From a virus, in IMG/VR virus record IMGVR_UViG_3300042503_000290, positions 1 through 39,158 of that record: a stretch of 39,158 bases of DNA; one strand, written 5' to 3'. Of this stretch, positions 5,413-13,536 are shown piece after piece. Position numbers and translations under genes: made by a program. Position 1 is the stretch's first letter, and every line of letters starts with the position of its first letter. The notes beneath the pieces are model-generated. The model searched no databases. It was not told where the DNA came from and saw only the letters and a list, made by a program, of their open reading frames with translations.

Positions 5413-6567
5413 ATGACAAACATCAATGAAAACCCAGTCAACGACGAGGACGCAGTACCTGATACTCAGGACTGTTCGTGGTGTGACGAGACATACCCCA
5501 CAGATGAACTCAACATTCATGAGTTCTATCAGGGCTATTGGAACCGTCGCAACGGCAACCTCACAACGATTCATCTTTGTGATGACTGTGACGAACACCG
5601 AGAGACATGCAATGACTGCGACTCGATGTATCACTCATACTCAGACGAAGCAATCGTTGTTAATCACAACACAATTTGTCCAGAGTGTTCACAGAACTAT
5701 TCCTACTGTGACAGTCATGACGAGTATTACAACGGCGATGTCTGTGACGAATGCAGCGAGGAGCAAAACGGTTTGATTCACGACTACAGTTTCCGACCTG
5801 AACCACAGTTCTTTATCGTTCGCAAGGACGGCAGTACCACCAGCACATCATTCGGTTTCGGTCATCAGACTGTGACTGGCTTTGAGTTAGAGATGGAAGC
5901 GACAGAGTGTGAGCGTTACGAAGGTGCAGAACTTGCATCATCCATTTACGACAAGTGGTGCTACCTCAAGCATGACGGCTCACTTAATGACGGCTTTGAG
6001 ATGGTCTCACATCCGTTGTCTCGTGAGTTTGTTGCTGAGCACTTCCCATGGCAACGACTCAGTGAGTTGTCTAAGCTGGGTATGCGTTCCGCTAACACTC
6101 GTACATGTGGTTTGCATATTCACATCAACAAGGATTTCTTTCAGAAGAATCCAACGACTATGTACCGCTTCATGTCAATGTTCTACCGCAACGCAGAACA
6201 ATGGAAGAAGATTGCTGGTCGTTCTGAGTCCTCATACGCATCATGGTCTGACTATGAGTTAGAGCGCATGCTTGACTACACCAAGGGCATGGCTGTTGGT
6301 GCTCATGTGCGCAACAACGACCGCTATGTGGCACTGAATTTGCAGAACCGCAACACGATTGAGTTGCGTTTCTTTAAGGGTACATTGCGACCACAAACAT
6401 TCATTGCTCGTATCGAGGCTGCTCACGCTGTCGCTGAGTACGCCTACGCCACACGCAATGCCGTATCCATCAAGTCCGCCCACGACTGGGACAGATTCCG
6501 TGAGTGGACTATCCAACAAAAAACATACACAAACTTCAATACATATGCAGAAAGCAAGGGGGTCTAA
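5413..6567 (+). CDS. Amidoligase-family protein with N-terminal zinc-knuckle region
   Basis: A 384-residue protein. Residues about 20-117 hold many CxxC pairs (C21/C24, C56/C59, C66/C69, C89/C92, C111/C114), a likely multi-zinc module. Residues about 150-350 match the glutamine-synthetase-like COOH-NH2 ligase fold (amidoligase_2 type): GFELE (156-160), KHDGS (186-190), EMVSHPL (196-202), CGLHIHIN (232-239) and NTIELRFF (314-321). Such enzymes use ATP to make amide bonds on peptides or small acids. AAAGGAG precedes the start. The next gene is a class II glutaminase that could supply ammonia or trim amides. The substrate is unknown; a host peptide or cell-wall precursor is possible. Confidence 0.85.
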   Translation: MTNINENPVNDEDAVPDTQDCSWCDETYPTDELNIHEFYQGYWNRRNGNLTTIHLCDDCDEHRETCNDCDSMYHSYSDEAIVVNHNTICPECSQNYSYCDSHDEYYNGDVCDECSEEQNGLIHDYSFRPEPQFFIVRKDGSTTSTSFGFGHQTVTGFELEMEATECERYEGAELASSIYDKWCYLKHDGSLNDGFEMVSHPLSREFVAEHFPWQRLSELSKLGMRSANTRTCGLHIHINKDFFQKNPTTMYRFMSMFYRNAEQWKKIAGRSESSYASWSDYELERMLDYTKGMAVGAHVRNNDRYVALNLQNRNTIELRFFKGTLRPQTFIARIEAAHAVAEYAYATRNAVSIKSAHDWDRFREWTIQQKTYTNFNTYAESKGV

Positions 6568-6570
6568 GCA

Positions 6571-7518
6571 ATGTGTTTGCTGACTTTTATTCCTGAATAC
6601 ACCACACCATCAATTGATGACTTGACCAATGGCGCCTCCAACAACCCTGACGGCTTCGGCTTTGCAGTGCATGCCGGCACCAGCATTATCCATAACAGCG
6701 GTCTCGACTTTGACAAAATCCTTGACGAGTTCTTGACTGTGCGTGCTAAGCACAGTGGGCCTGCATTGTTCCACTCTAGGATTACTACCCATGGTGGTAC
6801 AACTGTAGACAACTGTCATCCATTCCAAGTTGGTCGTGACACTCAAACTGTTATGGCACACAACGGCATGCTCCCTATCAAGGAGCGTGATGGCAAGTCT
6901 GACACCCGTATCTATGCAGAGGAAATGATTCCACAGATGGGTGGCTCTCCAATCCTCAACAGCAAGAAGATGCGCAAGAAGATGAGCAAGTTTGCTGCTG
7001 GTTCTAAACTTGTGTTCCTGTCTGCTAATCCTGATGTGCAGAATGATTACACAATCATCAACGAGAACCTAGGTGCTTACGACGCTGATGGTGTGTGGTG
7101 GTCTAACACGAGTTACAAGTATGCTCGCTACACCTACAGCGGTTCAGGTATGTACACCAGCGGTTGGACTAAGAAGTCTGAGTCACCTATCTATGTGCCT
7201 AAGGAATACGCTGACGCTGACCGTGGTATTGTTGATTGTTCATATCGTGAAGCCAACGGCGAATGGGTGTGGGCAGAGATGTGGACATGTTCACATTGCG
7301 ACTTCCAGCACTACTTTGACGAGGACAACATTGACACCGCCGACCTGTGTCCGCAGTGTGACGCATGCTGGTTCTGTGAGTCAGAGCGTCTCATGTGCTC
7401 ATGCTATGAGCGTCAGTCAGACCTTGTTGAGGAATACCGTGCAGAGATGGACGACAGAGAGTACGCCGAATCTCTCGCTATCGGCAACTACGACCAAGGA
7501 GTGATTGACTTTTTCTAA
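6571..7518 (+). CDS. Class II glutamine amidotransferase (Ntn hydrolase) with C-terminal zinc ribbon
   Basis: A 315-residue protein starting MCLLTF. Cys2 would become the N-terminal nucleophile after Met removal. Other GATase II hallmarks are NPDGFGFA (25-32), HSRITTHG (68-75), CHPF (82-85) and MAHNGML (95-101). Residues about 238-282 add Cys pairs (CSHC, CPQC, CWFC, CSC) that look zinc-binding, echoing the module at the N-terminus of the amidoligase 3 nt upstream. Amidoligase plus GAT-II pairing is a known gene-neighbourhood theme. The start is preceded by AAGGGGG inside the amidoligase end. Confidence 0.87.
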   Translation: MCLLTFIPEYTTPSIDDLTNGASNNPDGFGFAVHAGTSIIHNSGLDFDKILDEFLTVRAKHSGPALFHSRITTHGGTTVDNCHPFQVGRDTQTVMAHNGMLPIKERDGKSDTRIYAEEMIPQMGGSPILNSKKMRKKMSKFAAGSKLVFLSANPDVQNDYTIINENLGAYDADGVWWSNTSYKYARYTYSGSGMYTSGWTKKSESPIYVPKEYADADRGIVDCSYREANGEWVWAEMWTCSHCDFQHYFDEDNIDTADLCPQCDACWFCESERLMCSCYERQSDLVEEYRAEMDDREYAESLAIGNYDQGVIDFF

Positions 7519-8291
7519 TGCCACTACAACATCGAGCACCATTGCAATACGACTCCGATGGTTTACCCATCGTCGTCAACACACTAGAAGATTACATGTA
7601 CACACTCACTGCCCGAGCACGGGCAATGCGTGAACGCAACATCGACTGGTACAACATCTTTCAAATACCAACACAACCAACACAACAGGAGACAACAATG
7701 CCTACACCAAACCCAATCAGCAAGCACGAAACATTCATCATCACACATGTCCGCTTTGACATGAACACACCTGACGCATGGTGTGCACAGAACGCAACCG
7801 AACGCATTGCTAGCGTCATCAGTCACGCCATTCAGACTGCACCGTCCATGAATGTTGACCTGACAGGTGAGAACATCAGCATCAGTGACATGAAGCAGAC
7901 ATGGGTCAACCATGTCCAATCCAAAACTGTGCTCGCTAGTGAGAACCGTCGCCGTCCCAATCTGTGGCTGACAGGACAGATTCAATCCGTGATGGACACA
8001 ATCACCAACTGGAATGACAACTGGCGTTCAATCCGCAAGACCGACAAACTTGCCAGCACCTGCACACACCTAAATACCGTGTCCCCGGATGCCTCGTTCA
8101 TTCAGTTGCCAACACTTCCAATCCAGTTGATGACACAGATTGTTGACGAGGCTCGTCGCAACCACGATGTTCTGCACACAGACCGCTGGGTGACCAGCGT
8201 CCGTGAGGCTGTCATCACCCGTCTCGACGGTCTGTTTGAGGACTGTGTGCCTGTTGATTCGCAGTCTGCAACCAGGGTAGAACCATTCTAA
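7518..8291 (+). CDS. Hypothetical protein, 257 aa, possible dual start
   Basis: Starts at ATG 7518 overlapping the previous stop (TAATG). A second in-frame ATG at 7698 (MPTPNPISKHETF) has a strong AGGAG ribosome-binding site, so a 197-residue product may be the main or an additional form. The first 60 residues differ in character (Arg/Tyr-rich) from the rest. No domain recognised. It follows the amidoligase-glutaminase pair and may belong to the same operon. Confidence 0.65.
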   Translation: MPLQHRAPLQYDSDGLPIVVNTLEDYMYTLTARARAMRERNIDWYNIFQIPTQPTQQETTMPTPNPISKHETFIITHVRFDMNTPDAWCAQNATERIASVISHAIQTAPSMNVDLTGENISISDMKQTWVNHVQSKTVLASENRRRPNLWLTGQIQSVMDTITNWNDNWRSIRKTDKLASTCTHLNTVSPDASFIQLPTLPIQLMTQIVDEARRNHDVLHTDRWVTSVREAVITRLDGLFEDCVPVDSQSATRVEPF

Positions 8292-8334
8292 CAAGTCCAA
8301 TCAAATCCCAGTCAACACACAGTAAGGTAAAACA

Positions 8335-8553
8335 ATGACCCCACAAATCTATACAGAATTATCCTTTGACGAACTTCGTGCCGTCATGAAGTCACTCAGC
8401 ATCGGCTGTGACCAACTATCAAAGAAGCTTGATAGACTTACATCTACCAAATACCACACCGACGTTCAGGAGGAACTCATGATTCTTATGTCAGCCAACA
8501 ACAAGTTTGGACACTCTATGTCTAGGGCATTAAGTGAGATGCCGGATGCTTAG
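8335..8553 (+). CDS. Hypothetical protein, 72 aa
   Basis: Begins MTPQIYTELSFDELRAVMKS; mostly helical with a Lys-rich centre. AAGGT upstream is the ribosome-binding site. Its end overlaps the start of the Rpf-like gene by 8 nt, so the two are probably coupled. No family recognised. Confidence 0.6.
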   Translation: MTPQIYTELSFDELRAVMKSLSIGCDQLSKKLDRLTSTKYHTDVQEELMILMSANNKFGHSMSRALSEMPDA

Positions 8554-9100
8554 AATACTTCTATCATCCCTCGCTCTTATCAGCGTACACCCATCCATAG
8601 TCAGCCAACCAATGAACTCCCCAAGCGTGGGGAGTTCCACAACAACCGAGGTATCAAATGCCGAAACACCTACTGACATACTTGCCATTGAATCAACGAC
8701 AAGCACTACCACTTCCACAGTACCACCGCAGACCGAGCCAAATGCGTGGCCGATGGAGTGGCTCGCTACGCTACGAACTCCAAAGGATTCATATTGGGAT
8801 GCTGTTGCTCAGTGTGAGACTGGAAGCAATTGGCAAGACCTTGGCATGTGGGGTGGCGGACTTGGCATCTACGTACCCACTTGGAGGGCGTTCGGTGGCA
8901 GACAGTTCGCAGGACGGCCTCAAGGCGCTACACGAGAAGAGCAAATTCATGTAGCCAACCGCATCGCCCTACATGGATACCTCAGACAAGACGGGGTGTT
9001 CCAACAGCCAGTCGGGTTCAACGGCTGGGGCTGTATCTATAACAACAAACCACTACAACCTAAAGTGCCGACACCTTGGTCGGCTTGGAGAAACAAATGA
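8546..9100 (+). CDS. Secreted Rpf-like transglycosylase (lysin)
   Basis: 184 residues. Residues 1-20 are a signal-peptide-like hydrophobic segment (MLRILLSSLALISVHPSIVS). A Ser/Thr-rich linker spans about 28-62. Residues 83-165 match the resuscitation-promoting-factor/transglycosylase-like domain: YWDAVAQCETGSNW (E91 the expected catalytic acid), WGGGLGIYVPTW, GATREEQIHVANRI, and a second Cys (C163) able to pair with C90. Rpf domains are typical of actinobacteria and their phages and cleave peptidoglycan glycan strands. The linker-coding DNA contains hairpin repeat copy 5. Its early-arm position suggests lysis or reactivation of a dormant host wall, not a virion role. Confidence 0.87.
   Translation: MLRILLSSLALISVHPSIVSQPMNSPSVGSSTTTEVSNAETPTDILAIESTTSTTTSTVPPQTEPNAWPMEWLATLRTPKDSYWDAVAQCETGSNWQDLGMWGGGLGIYVPTWRAFGGRQFAGRPQGATREEQIHVANRIALHGYLRQDGVFQQPVGFNGWGCIYNNKPLQPKVPTPWSAWRNK
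8614..8637 (+). repeat. CTCCCCA/TGGGGAG hairpin repeat, copy 5 (inside a CDS)
   Basis: Ten-bp stem GAACTCCCCA/TGGGGAGTTC with loop AGCG, located within the Rpf-like gene where it encodes part of the low-complexity linker (MNSPSVGSS). The loop is inverted relative to copy 1 (CGCT to AGCG). A copy tolerated inside a linker suggests the element inserts or is selected as RNA. Confidence 0.75.
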
Positions 9101-9294
9101 CAAACGAAGTACATGTAAGCAAAATCATTGAGACCGCACTCACAGTCAGCAACCTGCTGGGCGTGATGATGGATGTGTATGAGCACAACACAGAGAACGG
9201 TGAAGAAATGTATGACGCAATGGACGCACTGTGGTACGCCATTGAGGAGTACAAGAAGTCAATGGCTACCAGCAGGCTGACAGCCAATGCCTAA
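9097..9294 (+). CDS. Hypothetical protein, 65 aa
   Basis: ATG 9097 overlaps the Rpf gene's TGA (ATGA), with GGAG 7 nt upstream. Begins MTNEVHVSKIIETALTVSNL; acidic and helical. No recognised domain. Confidence 0.6.
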   Translation: MTNEVHVSKIIETALTVSNLLGVMMDVYEHNTENGEEMYDAMDALWYAIEEYKKSMATSRLTANA

Positions 9295-9415
9295 GGCGAG
9301 GAACCGTTGGGTCTGCCCCAAATGCGGTAACGCCTTTGAGACCGACATAGAACTGAAGGAGCCACCAACCTGTTACGCTCACAATGGTAAGACCTACAAG
9401 ATGGTCAAGCGTTGA
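9287..9415 (+). CDS. Small zinc-ribbon protein, 42 aa
   Basis: Begins MPKARNRWVCPKCGNAFETD and ends MVKR. CPKC (10-13) with C29 and H32 forms a probable zinc ribbon. Overlaps the previous gene by 8 nt, with AGCAGG as a weak ribosome-binding site. Short but well organised. Role unknown, probably nucleic-acid contact. Confidence 0.6.
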   Translation: MPKARNRWVCPKCGNAFETDIELKEPPTCYAHNGKTYKMVKR

Positions 9416-9442
9416 CAGGTTCCCGACACCCTTTGCTAGTCT
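9412..9442 (+). promoter_or_regulatory. Candidate sigma-70-type promoter for the replication genes
   Basis: A perfect -35 hexamer TTGACA (9412-9417) is followed after 17 nt by GCTAGT, or after 19 nt by TAGTCT, as a weak -10. It sits at the start of a 139-nt gap before the replication block. The -35 is strong, the -10 poor; the call is tentative. Confidence 0.4.
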
Positions 9443-9493
9443 TCCGACCACGGGGGAGGGGGACAACAGGGGGTGGGGGCACCAGACCAGTTA

Positions 9494-9519
9494 GCGCACC
9501 GCCCAAAGGGGCGGAGCGC
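9494..9519 (+). other. GC-rich hairpin before the replication block
   Basis: GCGC-A-CCGCCC, loop AAAG, GGGCGG-A-GCGC: ten base pairs with a single A-A mismatch. No T-run follows on the plus strand, so it is more likely a leader structure or attenuator than a simple terminator. The whole gap 9416-9554 otherwise shows G-rich low-complexity sequence and a possible promoter. Confidence 0.5.
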
Positions 9520-9554
9520 ACAAGTACTAGTAAGCAGATACATGTTAGGAGACC

Positions 9555-9989
9555 ATGACAGCAAGCCCTGAAGGATGTGGCGTGACTGAACACCCACCGG
9601 AATGTTTATGTGATGTCATCATCACGAAACCAACAACAACCAAACTAGCTATACCGCACGAGATGCACAACGGTGAAGCAATCGCTTACTTCGGTAAGTG
9701 GAACGGCACCCTTCTCAACTGGTTTGAACTAGCCGACATAGCGTGGCAGGCAATCCACAAGTACAGAGAGGAACTAGAGAACCCGCCTGTATCCGCTAAC
9801 CCGTCGTACGCCACACGATACAAACGCACCATGCCTGACGATGCCTACCACTATTTAGTGGAAGGTATCCGAGAGGGTAAACAACCAACGCCACTACGAC
9901 AGGAACTGATTGACATCTTTGGTGTCACCATCCACAAGTCGTATGTGACAAAACTTCGACAACGATTAGAAAGACGAGGCGAACTATGA
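9555..9989 (+). CDS. Hypothetical protein, 144 aa, possible C-terminal HTH
   Basis: AGGAGACC lies before the ATG. The N-terminus has a Cys cluster (C8, C17, C19). The C-terminal 45 residues (PTPLRQELIDIFGVTIHKSY then VTKLRQRLERRGEL) look like a helix-turn-helix. Its ATGA overlap with the nuclease gene puts it first in the replication operon, where a regulator or origin-binding protein would fit. No family match is claimed. Confidence 0.6.
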   Translation: MTASPEGCGVTEHPPECLCDVIITKPTTTKLAIPHEMHNGEAIAYFGKWNGTLLNWFELADIAWQAIHKYREELENPPVSANPSYATRYKRTMPDDAYHYLVEGIREGKQPTPLRQELIDIFGVTIHKSYVTKLRQRLERRGEL

Positions 9990-10843
9990 GAGTAGCCGAC
10001 GACGGAAAAGTATGGGTACGCCAATCCTGGCTGAATGACATCATGATATGCCCCGAGCGTTCGCGACTGGCAGTAACAATGCCGGAGTGGCGCATGGGGT
10101 CAGACGCAACACACATCGGTACGGCAGTACACGCAGGCATTGAGCATTATCTGACGCACGACGAAGTGGAGAAATCCTACTGGGTTGCCAACGCAGAACT
10201 TGAGCGTCTCGTTGAGGAAGAACCATTCCGCATTAACTCAACCAACGGCATCGCCCACATGGGGGAGTATGTCATCACCTTGATGAACACCTTCCACAGC
10301 GACGTCGCACCATCCGTCACCAAGGGCGGTGTGTGTGAGCAGAAGTTCGGTGTCAAACTGTACGACCTGCCCGAAGACACAAGCCTGCCATTCGACGCAC
10401 AGCCGTCCGTATGGCTGGGTGGCACCATCGACTACATCGACCCTGACGGTATTATTTGGGACTGGAAAACAGCAGGCCGTAAATACTATCAAGGCGAGAA
10501 GCAACGCCAATCCATCCAAGCCTCAGCGTACGCTTATGCATGCGTAGAGAACGGATGGTCACCCGGATATCCCGTACGCTTCAACTATGGTGTGATGACA
10601 CGCACATCAAAGAGCGTCGGACAAATCGTTCCAGTCATCAGGACGCAACACCACGTTGACTGGTTCAAACATCAAGTACAATCTGTACTGCAATCATGTT
10701 TATCACTAGGAGTGGAGACACCGTGGATGGCAAATGACCAACACGGACTGTGTTCAGAAAAGTGGTGCCCATACTGGTCAATCTGTAAGGGCTCACGACT
10801 TAGCGATATCGACAACAACCTATTGGAGGTTAACAATGGATAA
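9986..10843 (+). CDS. PD-(D/E)XK nuclease, Cas4/RecB-like with putative Fe-S cysteines
   Basis: 285 residues. The N-terminal WLNDIMICPERSRL and GTAVHAGIEHYL (H49) blocks are typical of RecB/Cas4-family nucleases. The active site is D149 (GGTIDYID) and D159-x-K161 (IWDWKTAG), followed by the QxxxYAYA motif (QASAYAYA, 178-185). Cysteines C22, C256, C261 and C267 match the four-Cys iron-sulfur layout of Cas4/AddB-type exonucleases. A role in recombination or end-processing of replicating DNA fits the neighbouring helicase and primase. It overlaps the next gene by 8 nt. Confidence 0.88.
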   Translation: MRVADDGKVWVRQSWLNDIMICPERSRLAVTMPEWRMGSDATHIGTAVHAGIEHYLTHDEVEKSYWVANAELERLVEEEPFRINSTNGIAHMGEYVITLMNTFHSDVAPSVTKGGVCEQKFGVKLYDLPEDTSLPFDAQPSVWLGGTIDYIDPDGIIWDWKTAGRKYYQGEKQRQSIQASAYAYACVENGWSPGYPVRFNYGVMTRTSKSVGQIVPVIRTQHHVDWFKHQVQSVLQSCLSLGVETPWMANDQHGLCSEKWCPYWSICKGSRLSDIDNNLLEVNNG

Positions 10844-11237
10844 GGACAAATCAATCATTACGCAGGTCGCTGCAAAAATTGCTAGCGAACTTGCAACAAG
10901 CGACCGTGACGTGAACACAGCAATTACCGCATTTGCTGACGCATTTGATGCAGTAACCGAACTGCTTATGAACGCAATCTACGGTGGCGCAGGCGCACCA
11001 TCCGACGAGGCAATCATCGCCACAGCATTCCCACAGGCAACCTCAACAGACTTCTCTGTGCGAATCAAGAACGACCAGCAAGGACCAATCCCAGCGTGGC
11101 TTGTATCCGCTTGTCAGCGTGACGGCGTAACCGAAGTGTACGACAACCGTGCAGACCTCGCAGCCAATCCAAAGCGTCCATGGTTCAAAGCCGTGAACGA
11201 CAAGGAAAAGGCATACTGGCCACCAAAGGGAGCCTGA
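10836..11237 (+). CDS. Hypothetical replication-operon protein, 133 aa
   Basis: Start at ATG 10836 (MDKDKSIITQVAAKIASEL), preceded by GGAGG. The N-terminal half is helical; the C-terminal half (RIKNDQQGPIPAWLVSACQ, then NPKRPWFKA) is basic and aromatic. The position between nuclease and helicase suggests a DNA-binding accessory such as a single-strand binding or loader protein, but no family is confidently recognised. Confidence 0.65.
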   Translation: MDKDKSIITQVAAKIASELATSDRDVNTAITAFADAFDAVTELLMNAIYGGAGAPSDEAIIATAFPQATSTDFSVRIKNDQQGPIPAWLVSACQRDGVTEVYDNRADLAANPKRPWFKAVNDKEKAYWPPKGA

Positions 11238-11238
11238 T

Positions 11239-12294
11239 TTGAGACTCTCGCTTGAAGACATCAAAGCGGGATGGGACAACGTGGGGGTCAACGCAACAGC
11301 GTTGGCCCCTGCTTCGTCTATACCCCGTGAATACAAACATTATGTGCCACTCACAGAAGCAGCCCACTCGTTCGTGCGCTGGGCACAGTCACCCGAAGAA
11401 CGAGTCTATCTAGGTATTGAACCAATCGATAACGAGATGCGTGGCATCGCCCCAGGCGAACTAGCCATGATGCTCGGCTACTCACACGGTGGTAAAACCC
11501 TAGTGCTGTTGCATACGTTGCGGAACAACCGTGACAAGAAGGTCGCCCTGTTTATTCCGGACGAACCCAAAACACTCGTGCTCACCAAACTTGTGTGCAT
11601 GCATCACAACATCGACGCTCGTATCTTGGAACAGCGTGTAGCAGAAGACGACAAGGAAGCGATTGACTTGCTCAGACAAACAGCAGAGGAAGACTTTCCT
11701 AACCTTGCTGTGTTTGACCAGCCTCTCGTACCTGCAGACATGGAACGAGCCTACGGCGAAGTGTCCGATGTTTGGGGGTCTAAGCCTGACCTTATGGTTG
11801 TGGACTATCTTGAACTTGTCGAAGCAGGAGAGATGGTGCCTGAGAAGGCTGGCTACCTCAAAGGCTTCGGACGTCGCCACGACATCCCAATGCTAGTGTT
11901 GCATCAAACTTCACGCTCCAGTGGTGCAGAGGGACGCAAACTCACCATGTCATCAGGTGCCTACGGTGGCGAACAACAAGCCACCTCAATCATCGGCGTA
12001 CGACGCAAGAAGTACGAAATCATGGCAGAGATAAACGACCTCAAAGAAAAGCTAGATAGAAACCACAGCGAGAAAGCGCAGGAGCGTATGGAGTCGCTCG
12101 TGTATGACCAGCGCATCCACGAGTACACAGTCACACTCAGTTTGTTAAAGAACAAACGTCCGGGTGGAACCCTAGTTGATGATGTTGACTTCGAACTAGA
12201 CATCAAGACAGGACGACTGTGGGAATTGAAGCATGGCGAACTACCTGACCAGTACCTACGGAGGGCCCAATGGCAACAGCCCGAGTTGGGATAA
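11239..12294 (+). CDS. DnaB/RecA-type replicative helicase
   Basis: 351 residues from TTG 11239, with AAAGGGAG upstream. RecA-fold ATPase: Walker A GYSHGGKT (80-87), the Glu of IPDEP (106-110), Walker B LMVVDYLEL (D189), and a sensor-like HQTSRS block. It lacks the long N-terminal primase-interacting domain of bacterial DnaB, so it is a compact phage form. It probably unwinds the fork together with the AEP primase encoded next; the two genes overlap by 25 nt. Confidence 0.87.
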   Translation: MRLSLEDIKAGWDNVGVNATALAPASSIPREYKHYVPLTEAAHSFVRWAQSPEERVYLGIEPIDNEMRGIAPGELAMMLGYSHGGKTLVLLHTLRNNRDKKVALFIPDEPKTLVLTKLVCMHHNIDARILEQRVAEDDKEAIDLLRQTAEEDFPNLAVFDQPLVPADMERAYGEVSDVWGSKPDLMVVDYLELVEAGEMVPEKAGYLKGFGRRHDIPMLVLHQTSRSSGAEGRKLTMSSGAYGGEQQATSIIGVRRKKYEIMAEINDLKEKLDRNHSEKAQERMESLVYDQRIHEYTVTLSLLKNKRPGGTLVDDVDFELDIKTGRLWELKHGELPDQYLRRAQWQQPELG

Positions 12295-13202
12295 CCCCAT
12301 ACCTAGTTGACTCATTCACCACACTCTTTCGTGGACGTGCCGACGTGTACGGAGCATGGGCTGGTGGCTGTGTCCGCAAACCATTAACACCCGATACCTT
12401 CATGGGTCACCTGCAAGGTGACGAACTGATTGGTGTGTACCCACTGGTGCCATACAAGTCCAGTTGGTTCTGCGTGTGGGGATGCACAGACATTGATGTC
12501 GACGACCTAGACGCTGCACGCAATCTGCAGATGGCGTTCGCCGTCAAAGATATCAAGGCATGGGTTGAGAAGACACGCAAGGGCTACCACATTTGGGTGT
12601 TCGCAGACAGCCTCGTGCCAGCAGCGACAATGCGACGAGCATTCCTCGCAGCCCATCAAGCAATCAACTATCCAGCAAAAGAAGTAAACCCAAAGCAGGA
12701 GTCAGCCGGTACTGGATACGGCAACTATGTGCGCCTGCCATATCCAAACGCATACGAAGGAAGATTAGATGAAAGAATCATACTGGACGAAGAAGACAAG
12801 CCAATGGGGTTGCACAGCTTCTTGTCCGAAGCATTGCAACACAGAACAACCCTCGAGCACCTCGAAGGAATCGCCACACTCTATGTACCCCCACAAAGGG
12901 TCCACGCCGTTCAAGAAGGAGTCACAGAAGACGTCCGTGTCCTACTCAGAAGGGCAGGAGCAATCCCCTACGTCATCTGGAGAGACGGACCCCTTGAAGG
13001 GACAGACCGTTCTTCAACTCTCTTTAGACTTGCATGTAAACTCAGGGACAACAGCCTTACTGCTGGAGAAGCTCTTTCTATTCTTAGGTCTGCAGACGGG
13101 CGTTGGGGTAAGTTCTATCTCCGTTCGGACGGTGAACAAGAACTAATCAAAATCATTGAACGGTCATACAACATAGTATTCGGAGCACAACCTAATGACT
13201 AG
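12270..13202 (+). CDS. Archaeo-eukaryotic-type (AEP) primase
   Basis: 310 residues. AEP motif I is DIDVDD (D74, D76), motif II is GYHIWVFAD (105-113, the sxH-type histidine H107), and motif III lies in GNYVRLPYPNAY (151-162). These three together are the signature of AEP (PriS-like) primases, some of which also act as polymerases or translesion enzymes. The C-terminal region is helical and may bind the helicase. It is the only nucleotidyl-polymerising enzyme visible in the genome. Confidence 0.85.
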   Translation: MATARVGITPYLVDSFTTLFRGRADVYGAWAGGCVRKPLTPDTFMGHLQGDELIGVYPLVPYKSSWFCVWGCTDIDVDDLDAARNLQMAFAVKDIKAWVEKTRKGYHIWVFADSLVPAATMRRAFLAAHQAINYPAKEVNPKQESAGTGYGNYVRLPYPNAYEGRLDERIILDEEDKPMGLHSFLSEALQHRTTLEHLEGIATLYVPPQRVHAVQEGVTEDVRVLLRRAGAIPYVIWRDGPLEGTDRSSTLFRLACKLRDNSLTAGEALSILRSADGRWGKFYLRSDGEQELIKIIERSYNIVFGAQPND

Positions 13203-13536
13203 GAAACACAACCAAACCTTTAGGTTCAAACCGAAAGTAAAACAACGACCACGACTTGGCAGGAGAGGACGGGTATTCACGCCCGTCCAAACCCTGGAGT
13301 TTGAACGCATGGTACGTGAAGCGTGGGACGGCTTCTGCGCAGAGAAGCCGGTCTCGCTTGTCATCAGTCTATACAAAGACAAGTTTACGGTGACCGTCAC
13401 AGAGTATGATACTATGGAGCCTAGCCCACTACGGGGCGACATTGACAACTATGCGAAGTCAATCCTAGACGGGCTTAACGGTGTGGCATACACAGACGAC
13501 AAGCTTGTATATAAACTACAGGTAACCAAACGATGA
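13195..13536 (+). CDS. rusA: RusA-family Holliday junction resolvase
   Basis: 113 residues. The layout KQRPRLGRRGRVFTP, then GDIDNYAKSILDGLNG and YTDDKLV, is characteristic of RusA, whose catalytic aspartates map to the GDIDN (81-85), LDG (91-93) and DD (101-102) blocks. Basic residues near the N-terminus would contact branched DNA. It resolves recombination intermediates before packaging. Overlaps the primase by 8 nt and the next gene by 4 nt. Confidence 0.9.
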   Translation: MTRKHNQTFRFKPKVKQRPRLGRRGRVFTPVQTLEFERMVREAWDGFCAEKPVSLVISLYKDKFTVTVTEYDTMEPSPLRGDIDNYAKSILDGLNGVAYTDDKLVYKLQVTKR

